Shown here: one piece after another, positions 1-5,623 of the stretch
Layout of the letters: each line of letters opens with the position of its first letter
How positions within the stretch are numbered: position 1 is the stretch's first letter
Assembly (NCBI GenBank): GCA_964374095.1
Contig: CAYJXJ010000206.1
Location: 1 to 7,448, forward strand
DNA from: CAYJXJ01 sp964374095
GTDB lineage: Bacteria > Elusimicrobiota > Elusimicrobia > UBA1565 > UBA9628
DNA: 7,448 nt
Direction of reading: 5' to 3'
The notes under the pieces: model-generated
Told to the model about the DNA's origin: nothing
Databases searched by the model: none
The model's input: the letters and a program-made list of their open reading frames with translations, nothing else
Position numbers and translations under genes: made by a program

Positions 1-243
1 CTCAACTCAGCGCTCATCCCGAAGGGGACGGGCCGGGTCAGCTTCGACGATAGCTCGGGCAACGCGGTCAACCGCGTGCCGCCGGCCACGGCTCCCTTCC
101 CGGTCGATGGCCAGACGTTTTCCTACAAGCTGGAGACGGAGGACACGACCACGTTCTGGACGGACGGCACCTCCAACATCCCGGTCCTCGACACCACGGC
201 CTCCAAGACCGCGGGCGTCGGCGACGGGACGGGAGGGCGTTAA
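1..243 (+). CDS. 3' end of an unrecognised phage structural-region gene
   Basis: An open frame runs from the window edge to a TAA at 241-243, giving the last 80 residues of a protein whose start lies upstream. The fragment is rich in Thr, Ser, Gly, Asp and Pro, has no cysteine, and alternates polar and beta-prone stretches (for example FSYKLETEDTTTFW). It ends in a flexible Gly-rich tail (GVGDGTGGR). This suggests an extracellular or virion beta-structured domain rather than an enzyme. It lies two genes before the head-tail connector, where the major capsid protein or small accessory head proteins usually sit, so a head decoration or accessory head protein is possible. I do not recognise the family. 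That it is coding is supported by the uniform third-position GC bias and by the next gene's ribosome site directly after its stop codon. Confidence 0.6.
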   Translation, partial: LNSALIPKGTGRVSFDDSSGNAVNRVPPATAPFPVDGQTFSYKLETEDTTTFWTDGTSNIPVLDTTASKTAGVGDGTGGR

Positions 244-244
244 T

Positions 245-249
245 GGAGG
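245..249 (+). promoter_or_regulatory. Ribosome binding site for the 256 start
   Basis: GGAGG sits 6 bases before the ATG at 256 and immediately after the stop codon of the preceding gene. It fixes the start of the 105-residue gene. Confidence 0.7.
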
Positions 250-255
250 CGGCCC

Positions 256-573
256 ATGAGCCCGAGCGAAGGTCATGAGCTGCCCGTCGTCCAGACGCCG
301 GGCGTTCCTCGGGCTCTAGTCATCGCGGGCCCGGCCAGGCCGCTGACGCCGGCCGAGGCCAAGCGCGCCCGCTTCGTCCGAAGCCTCAAGGACAATTATG
401 CCCGGCTCAAGGAGGCCATGGCCTTCTTCGAGCATTTCGCGGTTATCTGCGAGCTCTCCCAGGAGCGCGTCGAGGCGATTCGCAAAGCCAACCAGGACGC
501 CCTGGACGAGCTGAGCAAAAGATTCGACCGGAAGCTCGCGGATTACGACCGGCGCATCGGGAGGGGCGGGTAA
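256..573 (+). CDS. Small charged helical protein of unknown function
   Basis: This 105-residue protein is not one I recognise. The first 30 residues are Pro-rich and probably flexible. From about residue 31 (LTPAEAKRARF) to residue 100 the sequence is a nearly uninterrupted amphipathic helix rich in Lys, Arg, Glu and Asp, consistent with a coiled coil or helical bundle (DALDELSKRFDRKLADYDRR near the C-terminus). It has a single cysteine (C65) and no signal peptide or membrane segment. GGAGG at a spacing of 6 supports the ATG start. Its TAA stop directly abuts the ATG of the head-tail connector, so it probably belongs to the same transcript and to virion assembly. A scaffold-like, head-completion or regulatory role would all fit; none is shown. 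Confidence 0.65.
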   Translation: MSPSEGHELPVVQTPGVPRALVIAGPARPLTPAEAKRARFVRSLKDNYARLKEAMAFFEHFAVICELSQERVEAIRKANQDALDELSKRFDRKLADYDRRIGRGG

Positions 574-1185
574 ATGGCCACGCTCGTATCCACGATCTTC
601 GCCCCGGCGAGTTTGCTGCCCCCGGCCATCGCCACTGTCCCGCTCGGCTACACCAACGCCCTGCTAGTGAGCAGGGCCACTGGAGGCGAGGTCGCGCCCG
701 AGGACGTGTTGGCCGAGTGGATCGCCCAGGCCGCGATGGAAATCGACAGCACGTCGGGCATGTGCTTCACCACGCGCAACGCCCGCGAGGTCCTGGACGG
801 CAACGACATGGCCGTCATCTTCCTACGCTGCTTCCCCGTAGTGGAGATACTGAGCGTCACGGTGGGCGGCCAGGAACTCGACCCCGAGGATTTCATCCTC
901 AACCCTCGGACCGGCTCGCTTCGGCTCTGCCAGGGCGTCTGGCCCGAGGGCTGCCAGAACGTGGAGGTCGACTACATCCACGGCACGCGGATCGTGCCTC
1001 CCCTGGTCCAGAAACTGGCCACCTTGCTCGCGGCCAAGACCGCGCTCTCGGCCAAGAATGGGGCGCTCATCGACAGCGAGCGCATCGGCGATTACAGCCA
1101 CACGAGCTCTTTCAAGAAGCTCAACGACGAGCTGGACCGGGCCTGGGCCGCTTTGGGACGGAGGTTCCCCATCGACTTCGTATGA
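574..1185 (+). CDS. Head-tail connector (gp6-like adaptor) protein
   Basis: This 203-residue protein has the hallmarks of the phage gp6-like head-tail connector family (HK97 gp6, SPP1 gp15). These proteins form a ring under the portal and start the neck. After an extended N-terminus, a helix (residues about 43-58, EDVLAEWIAQAAMEID) leads into the family pattern STSGMCF. This is followed by LDGNDMAVIFLRCFPVVEI and VGGQELDPEDF, then the typical G-x-L-x-L-x-x-G-x-W-P-x-G hairpin at about 114-126, and VEVDYIHGTRIVPPLV before a C-terminal helical tail. Family members are usually 100-200 residues, so this is at the long end because of the N- and C-terminal extensions. It has four cysteines (64, 86, 119, 127). 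GGAGG at 560-564 lies 9 bases before the ATG, which abuts the preceding stop (TAAATG). Its stop overlaps the next start (ATGA). Confidence 0.87.
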   Translation: MATLVSTIFAPASLLPPAIATVPLGYTNALLVSRATGGEVAPEDVLAEWIAQAAMEIDSTSGMCFTTRNAREVLDGNDMAVIFLRCFPVVEILSVTVGGQELDPEDFILNPRTGSLRLCQGVWPEGCQNVEVDYIHGTRIVPPLVQKLATLLAAKTALSAKNGALIDSERIGDYSHTSSFKKLNDELDRAWAALGRRFPIDFV

Positions 1186-1514
1186 GAAAGCTCCCCGAAA
1201 GGCTCCTGGTCGACTTGGTCACGATCCGCCGCCCGGTGCAGACCGTTGTCGCGGGCACCAAGCGCCCGGTCTTCGAGCGCCAGGTCGTGGCCCAAGACGT
1301 CAAGGCCAGGATCAACCCGGCCGGCACGAACCTGAGCCGCAACGTCCTGGGCCAGACGCCCAAGCGATCCATGCGGCTCTTCCTTAACCCGCTCACCGAC
1401 ATCAAAGAGAACGACGAGGTGGTGCGCGAGTCGGACGGCCGGGTCTTCGTCGTCACCGAGGTCAAGGATTTCTTCGGCGGGCATCTGGAGGCGGTCCTGG
1501 AGGAACGCAAGTGA
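1182..1514 (+). CDS. Head-closure (stopper) / head-tail adaptor protein
   Basis: The 110-residue product matches phage head-closure proteins (SPP1 gp16 and HK97 gp7 type) in size, place and layout. These small beta-barrel proteins bind beneath the connector ring and plug the DNA channel. Visible segments are an N-terminal strand (LLVDLVTIRR), a central strand with an exposed loop (residues about 37-60, ending in TNLSRNVLGQ), and a C-terminal hairpin. The hairpin has the pattern ND-x-VV-x-x-x-x-G-R-x-F-V-V-x-x-V (about 77-94), followed by HLEAVLEE, as expected for the barrel. The frame is open far upstream, but the ATG at 1182, overlapping the connector's TGA as ATGA, is the credible start because the connector occupies the upstream DNA. 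The nearest GGAGG (1160-1164) is 17 bases away, so initiation is probably by translational coupling. Confidence 0.72.
   Translation: MRKLPERLLVDLVTIRRPVQTVVAGTKRPVFERQVVAQDVKARINPAGTNLSRNVLGQTPKRSMRLFLNPLTDIKENDEVVRESDGRVFVVTEVKDFFGGHLEAVLEERK
1499..1503 (+). promoter_or_regulatory. Ribosome binding site for the GTG start at 1511
   Basis: GGAGG lies 7 bases before the GTG at 1511, inside the 3' end of the closure gene. It supports use of the non-ATG start. Confidence 0.7.
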
Positions 1515-2005
1515 TCCGCGTCATCCTGAAAGAGAAAGGCGAGGTCACCAAGGTGCTCTCGCGCCTGCCGCAACGGCTGCGGGCGGCCCTGCTTGCCGCC
1601 ATGCAAGAGTCCGCGGTCCTCATTCAGAGCCTGGCCAAGCTCAACGCGCCCGTATTTCGGGGACTGCTCCGGGTTTCCATCGCGCAGAACGTGGCCGAGG
1701 ACGGCAACCGGATAGTGGGCGAGGTGGGCTCCGGGCTGCCCTACGCCTCGGTGGTGGAGGATGGCCGCAACCCCTGGCCCGGCCGCCAGCCGCCCTCAGG
1801 GCCCGGAAGCGACTTGCGGACATGGGCGAGGCGCAAGCTGGGCGACGAGCGCCTGGCCTTCGTGGTCGCCCGGGCGATCAAGCGCCGGGGCTTCGCCGCG
1901 CAGCCCTACTTGCGGCCCGCTTTGCTCGGGGCCACGCCCAGGGTCCAGGCCATCTTCCAGACCCGCATCCTCGAGGCGCTGCAGCAGGAAGGAGGGACCG
2001 CCTGA
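1511..2005 (+). CDS. HK97 gp10-like neck / tail-completion protein
   Basis: This 164-residue protein fits the HK97 gp10 family of neck or tail-completion proteins, which act between head closure and tail terminator. The family signature is visible in order. A long N-terminal helix (about 17-44) contains paired hydrophobic positions. It is followed by NAPVFRGLLRVSI (45-57), the usual 'x-P-x-x-x-G-x-L-x-x-S' turn, then YASVVEDG (78-85), a Pro/Gly-rich loop with PWPGRQPPSGPG, and a helix (LRTWARRKLG). The C-terminal AQPYLRPALL (130-139) corresponds to the conserved 'x-P-F-L-R-P-A'. The start is GTG, overlapping the preceding stop as GTGA, with a good ribosome site. The stop shares one base with the next ATG (TGATG). 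Length is near the family norm. Confidence 0.82.
   Translation: MIRVILKEKGEVTKVLSRLPQRLRAALLAAMQESAVLIQSLAKLNAPVFRGLLRVSIAQNVAEDGNRIVGEVGSGLPYASVVEDGRNPWPGRQPPSGPGSDLRTWARRKLGDERLAFVVARAIKRRGFAAQPYLRPALLGATPRVQAIFQTRILEALQQEGGTA
1989..1996 (+). promoter_or_regulatory. Strong ribosome binding site for the tail terminator gene
   Basis: AAGGAGGG lies 8 bases before the ATG at 2005. Together with the TGATG overlap it fixes the start within a frame that is open farther upstream. Confidence 0.75.
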
Positions 2006-2502
2006 TGCCGCCCCCGAGGCTCCACGAGACGCTCATCGCCGAGAGGATCGTCGAACTCATCGACCAGAACCTCTCGGCCGCCATGGGCCTCAAGGTGGTC
2101 GCCATCGGGGCGCTCGAGTTCTTCCCGGCCCTGGAGAGCCTGGCCGACAACGTGCCGGCCGTGTTCGTCAAACCCTCGCCCTCGACGAACCTCGAGCGGA
2201 TCACGACCGGGCAGACCTACCGCATCGTCTACAACTTCCGGATCGTTTTCGTCATGCGCTTCGGGCTCAACGAGGAGATCGTCCGCTCCAAGACCGTCGA
2301 GGCGCAGAAGATCGCGGAGCTTTTGATCGACCACGTCGACCTGGGGGCCCTGGCCATCCCCAACGGGCAGATACTGTTTTCCACCGTCAGGGCCAGATCG
2401 GNNNNNNNNNNGCCGCCGGAGGACAATCTCGTGGCGTCGCTCAACGCGGACATGACCGCGGCGGCCCTGGTCTTCACTGTCGAAGCGACGAGCAGAAAAT
2501 AA
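2005..2502 (+). CDS. Probable tail terminator protein (interrupted by a 10-N gap)
   Basis: This frame of 165 codons lies exactly where siphophages encode the tail terminator, the ring that stops tube growth and joins the tail to the head. The visible pattern is consistent with that family. There is an N-terminal helix (LHETLIAERIVELIDQNL), then a stretch ending in PAVFVKPSPS at about 51-60. A strand follows (TYRIVYNFRIVFVMRF, 72-87), then a helix with KTVEAQKIAELLIDHV (95-110), and a last strand (MTAAALVFTVEATSRK). The gap at 2402-2411 falls after ILFSTVRARS. The frame reads sensibly on both sides of it, with NLVASLNADMTAAAL after the gap, so the missing length is probably 10 bases or 10 plus a multiple of three. 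A tail-completion protein is the main alternative. The call rests on position plus fold pattern rather than on a diagnostic motif. Confidence 0.7.
   Translation: MPPPRLHETLIAERIVELIDQNLSAAMGLKVVAIGALEFFPALESLADNVPAVFVKPSPSTNLERITTGQTYRIVYNFRIVFVMRFGLNEEIVRSKTVEAQKIAELLIDHVDLGALAIPNGQILFSTVRARSXXXXPPEDNLVASLNADMTAAALVFTVEATSRK
2402..2411. other. Assembly gap of 10 N
   Basis: Ten undetermined bases lie inside the tail terminator gene. The reading frame is preserved across the gap as written. Confidence 0.99.
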
Positions 2503-2507
2503 GGAGG
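2501..2507 (+). promoter_or_regulatory. Consensus ribosome binding site of the tail tube gene
   Basis: AAGGAGG is a full anti-16S match lying 7 bases before the ATG at 2515, and it begins inside the TAA stop of the terminator gene. It is the best ribosome site in the window, which suits the high copy number of a tube protein. Confidence 0.85.
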
Positions 2508-2514
2508 AACCGAC

Positions 2515-3477
2515 ATGCCTTTCGCAATCGAGAACCAGAAGTACGGCTTCAAGAAGGAGGCCAACCGTGGGATCGCCGAACCCGGGCCGCAGAAGTTCTT
2601 GGCGGTCGGGGCCGAGGCGCTCTTGGACTACAAGTCCATCCTGATCGCCGACGACAAGATTCGCGGCAGTAAGGAGGCCTTCCCCTCGGCTCCTGGTATA
2701 AAGGAGGGGTCGGGGACCCTGCCCGCCGTCGACCTCGAGGCAGAGACCATCGGGGACCTGCTCTTCGGGTGCCTCGGCAAGGTGACCACGAGCCAGCCCG
2801 ACGCGGCCAACTCGCCCACGGTGTTCCGGCATACCTTCAAGCCCGACAGCCTGGTGCGATTTCCCTCGTTTACCTTCTTCGTGGATCGGGGCTTGGGGCT
2901 CAAGCGCTACCCGCTCACCGTCCTCAAGAAGCTGAGCCTGGCCGGGACAGTGGACGGCAAGGGGCAGGTCGCGGCCGACGTGCTCTTTAAGACCGAGGAG
3001 CCGGCCTCGCCCTTCGCGGCGGTCTTCGGCGCGCCCAAGCCGCTCATGTTCTTCCAGACCGAGTTCAAGCTCGACGGCGTGCTCAACCAGGACGTGCGCA
3101 GCTGGACGCTCGCCCTGGACAACGCCTCCGCTCCCCAGCGGACCCTCAACCAGTCGCGCGACGCCAAGGACATCGTCTCGACCGGCCGCTTCGTCATCGA
3201 GGGCGGCTACGAGATTTACTTCGAGACCGAGGCCAACCGGCAGAAGTTCCTGGAGAACCTGCCCCAGGCCATCGACATCGCCCTGACCGGCGACATCATC
3301 GAGGACGCCTTCAAGAACAAGCTGGAGCTCTCCGTGCCCAAGGCCAAGTACACGGCCTACGGCTTCGGGACGCTGGAAGGCCTGCTCGGCGCGGCCGTCA
3401 CCTTCCAGGCCGAGCTGGACCCGGCCCTGGGCTACAGCTTCCAGGCGGTGCTGACCAATGCGGTCGTGGGGTACTGA
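2515..3477 (+). CDS. Major tail tube protein
   Basis: The 320-residue product is called as the tail tube protein, which stacks in rings to form the tube through which DNA passes. The evidence is its place between terminator and chaperone/tape measure, the strongest ribosome site in the cluster, and a beta-rich sequence with two similar-looking halves. The first half contains FRHTFKPDSLVRFPSFTFFVDRG as a strand pair (about 102-124), then LKKLSLAGTVDGKG, and then VAADVLFKTEEPA. The second half has KPLMFFQTEFKLDGVLNQDV (about 178-197), SWTLALDN, TGRFVIEGGYEIYFE (about 223-237) and a final ALGYSFQAVLTN strand. Such alternation resembles large tube proteins of siphophages. At 320 residues it is larger than the common 130-250-residue tube proteins, so an added surface domain or a two-domain architecture is likely. 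There is no cysteine-rich region, signal peptide or membrane span. Confidence 0.75.
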   Translation: MPFAIENQKYGFKKEANRGIAEPGPQKFLAVGAEALLDYKSILIADDKIRGSKEAFPSAPGIKEGSGTLPAVDLEAETIGDLLFGCLGKVTTSQPDAANSPTVFRHTFKPDSLVRFPSFTFFVDRGLGLKRYPLTVLKKLSLAGTVDGKGQVAADVLFKTEEPASPFAAVFGAPKPLMFFQTEFKLDGVLNQDVRSWTLALDNASAPQRTLNQSRDAKDIVSTGRFVIEGGYEIYFETEANRQKFLENLPQAIDIALTGDIIEDAFKNKLELSVPKAKYTAYGFGTLEGLLGAAVTFQAELDPALGYSFQAVLTNAVVGY

Positions 3478-3478
3478 G

Positions 3479-3901
3479 ATGAACGCTCCCCGAGCCGGGG
3501 CGGCCCCGCCCATTGCGGCCGCAGCGCTGCGCGAGAGGCTCAAGAAGGAGCGCATCGTCGAGGTCTGCGGGGTGGTGTTCCGCGTCCGGCGGGTGCCGCT
3601 CATGTTCTTGGGAGGCGAAAGCGAGGACTTCTGGGCCGTGGCTCGGGAGGGCAAGGACGCGCTGGCCAAGCGCATCAGTGCCCTCATCGCCAACCCGAGG
3701 CTTCCGCAGTTTCGGCGCATCCTGCTCTACGGCGTGGTGGAGCCCAAGCTCTGCGTGGGCGACGAGGACCAGGCCGCCGTTCCGGTCGACCAGGTCCTTG
3801 GCGACTACGCCCTGGCCGTCGGCCTCTACGTCGAGATCGTCAACCTGTCCCTGGAATCTATCCCCAAGCAGGAGGGCGAGGGCGCCCCGCCTCGGGGCTG
3901 A
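3479..3901 (+). CDS. Probable tail assembly chaperone
   Basis: This 140-residue protein lies between tail tube and tape measure, the usual site of tail assembly chaperones (lambda gpG position), which bind the tape measure during tube polymerisation. It is mostly helical. A flexible Ala/Pro N-terminus (1-18) leads into a basic helix (LRERLKKERIVEV), then a short strand pair (VVFRVRRVPLMFL, about 32-44). Helices follow (about 48-70 and 108-128), and the C-terminal tail is acidic and Gly/Pro-rich (QEGEGAPPRG). The ATG at 3479, one base after the tube stop, is preferred. An in-frame ATG at 3458 would overlap the tube gene and add only seven residues, and neither has a good ribosome site. No second chaperone ORF and no obvious slippery heptamer for a gpGT-like fusion is visible. 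Function is inferred mainly from position. Confidence 0.6.
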   Translation: MNAPRAGAAPPIAAAALRERLKKERIVEVCGVVFRVRRVPLMFLGGESEDFWAVAREGKDALAKRISALIANPRLPQFRRILLYGVVEPKLCVGDEDQAAVPVDQVLGDYALAVGLYVEIVNLSLESIPKQEGEGAPPRG

Positions 3902-3907
3902 CCGGCC

Positions 3908-5524
3908 ATGGCCGGATTCGAGATCACCTTCGAGGCCGTAGACCGGGCCTCCCCGACCATCCAGAGGCTGTCGCAGCAACTCCTGGAGGCCGCGCAGCGC
4001 TCCGACCGGTTCGCCGGCCAGGTGGTCACGGCCACGTCCAAGGCCGACCAGGGCTTCAAGAAGCTCCCGCAAAGCGCCGGGGCCGCGGCGCAGTCCATGA
4101 CGGCCGTCCAAGCTGCCGCGGGGCAGCTCCTCAACCAGCTCGCGGGCTTTGCCACGGTCGCCGGGATCGCGGCCTTCTTCAAGTCCTCGGCCGACGCGGC
4201 GCTGGATGAGGAGGAGGCGCTTCGCCGCCTCCAGTTCGCGGTCGAGGCTACGGGCGGCTCCTTCGCCAAGGAGAAGGAGCGCCTCATCGCCTTCGCCAAC
4301 GAGCAGCAGGCGCTGACCCGCTTCTCCGACACGCAAACCTTCGAAGCATTGGGACGTTTGACGAGGGTCACCGGCGACGTGGGCCAGGCCATGCAGGCGA
4401 CCCGGCTCGCCTTCGGCCTGGCCTCCGCGTCGGGCAAGGATTTCAACACGGCCATCGAGCTGCTCGCCCCCGTGCTCCAGGGCGACGCAGCGCGCCTGCG
4501 CGAGCTCAAGAAAGAGTTCGGAGCCTTCATCGGCGACGCCGACACGGCCCAGGGGGTGCTCGACGCGCTCTCAAAGCGCTTCACGGGGGCGGCCGAGAGC
4601 GAGTCCGGCTTCGCCCGGCAGCTTGCCAGCCTCAGAAACCGCCTCGACGACTTCAAGGAAGTAGTGGGCGCGGCGGTGCTGCCCGTGTTCCGCGGCTTCC
4701 TCGAGGCCGTGCTTAGCGGAGCGCAGTTCTTCGAGATACTCGGCACCGTCATCGCCAACTTCGCGGCCAAGGCCGTGGTCCACCTCGAGGGCCTGGGGGC
4801 CAAGGCCGCGGCCGTGTTCCAGGGCCAGTTCGAGCGCCTGCCCGAGATCAGCCGCGAGACCGCGGCCAAGCTGGACGCCATCGAGACGGCATCCGCGGAG
4901 CAAGCGGCCGCGGTCCAGAGGCGCTACTCCCCGGAGAGGGAGGGACTGGTCAATCAGGAGGTCGAGCTCAAGGCCAGGGCAAGCCAGAAGTCCATCGAGG
5001 AGGCTCGCAAGGAAGCCGATGAGAAGAAGCGCCAGGCCCAGGACGCGCACGACAGGCTCGTCTCCCTCGAGGCCGAGCGCCTCGAGAACGAGGGGCGAGG
5101 CCTCGAATCCCGACTGCTCCTCATCAACCAGGAGAAGGAGCAGCGGTTTAGGCAGTTCGAGGAACTGCGCACCAAGGGCCTCATCACCGAGGACGAGCTG
5201 CTCAACGCCCGGCTCGCATCCCTCGAGATCGCCGCGCTCAAGTCAGCCGAGGCCAGCGCCAAGTTCAACGAGGACCTGCAAGCTATCGAGGCCGGCGGCA
5301 AGGCGGTCGCCTCCAGCATCGCGTCCAATTTCGCAAGCGCCGTCGCAGACGTGATCCTGGAGGGCAAGGGCCTTGAAGAGGCCATGGACCAGGTGTTCAA
5401 GTCGGTCCTGCGCACGGCCATCGAGACCTTCACCCGCATCGCCATCGAGGCGGCCATCGCGCGGACCGCGGCCTCAGGAGCCCTGGGCCCGATCGGCGGG
5501 GCGCTGCTCTTCGGAGCCATCGCN
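3908..5524 (+). CDS. Tape measure protein (3' end lost in assembly gap)
   Basis: The frame starts at ATG 3908 and stays open for 539 residues to the 100-N gap. Tape measure proteins run along the lumen of the growing tail, set its length, and are ejected with the DNA. The N-terminus (FEITFEAVDRASPTIQRL) is the usual start of these proteins. It is followed by a hydrophobic stretch (about 66-91, with AGFATVAGIAAFF), a helical region, and a second hydrophobic stretch (about 252-292). A long charged coiled-coil follows (about 315-450, rich in EARKEADEKKRQ-type sequence). The final part is a lambda-type C-terminal helical region (about 468-520, with the AVADVILEGKGLEEAM segment) ending in a Gly/Ala hydrophobic tail (GALGPIGGALLFGAIA). 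That tail typically lies near the C-terminus, so little sequence may be missing. There is no strong ribosome site; the start is 6 bases after the chaperone stop and in the same frame, which suggests coupling. Confidence 0.9.
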
Positions 5525-5623
5525 NNNNNNNNNNNNNNNNNNNNNNNNNNNNNNNNNNNNNNNNNNNNNNNNNNNNNNNNNNNNNNNNNNNNNNNNNNNN
5601 NNNNNNNNNNNNNNNNNNNNNNN
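5524..5623. other. Assembly gap of 100 N
   Basis: Exactly 100 N is the common placeholder for a scaffold gap of unknown size. It hides the end of the tape measure gene, the start of the tail-tip gene, and any genes between them. In many siphophages a distal tail (Dit) gene lies at this point. Confidence 0.98.

Noticed and set aside
717..1181. Upstream extension of the head-closure frame to an ATG at 717.
   Set aside because: The region is fully occupied by the connector gene, and the extension has Arg/Pro/Gly shadow composition. The ATGA junction at 1182 is the natural start.
1822..2004. Upstream extension of the tail terminator frame to an ATG at 1822.
   Set aside because: It overlaps the gp10-like gene, has shadow composition, and a strong ribosome site precedes the ATG at 2005.
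2671..2709. Two internal AAGGAGG sequences (2671-2677 and 2701-2707) in the tube gene as possible internal translation starts.
   Set aside because: They encode Lys-Glu codons, and no ATG or GTG follows at a usable distance.
1906..3720. A 604-codon open frame on the minus strand.
   Set aside because: It lies antisense to four well-supported genes, has the Arg/Gly/Leu/Val/Glu-biased composition of a high-GC antisense shadow, spans the N gap, and shows no recognisable domain.
3899..4209. A -1 frame extending past the chaperone stop into the tape measure gene, as a gpGT-like fusion.
   Set aside because: The frame is open for about 100 codons but is Arg/Gly/Pro-rich shadow, and no slippery heptamer is visible near the end of the chaperone gene.
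3398..5050. Several long minus-strand frames opposite the chaperone and tape measure genes.
   Set aside because: They mirror GC-rich codons of the sense genes, have low-complexity composition, and no ribosome site or start context that I could support.
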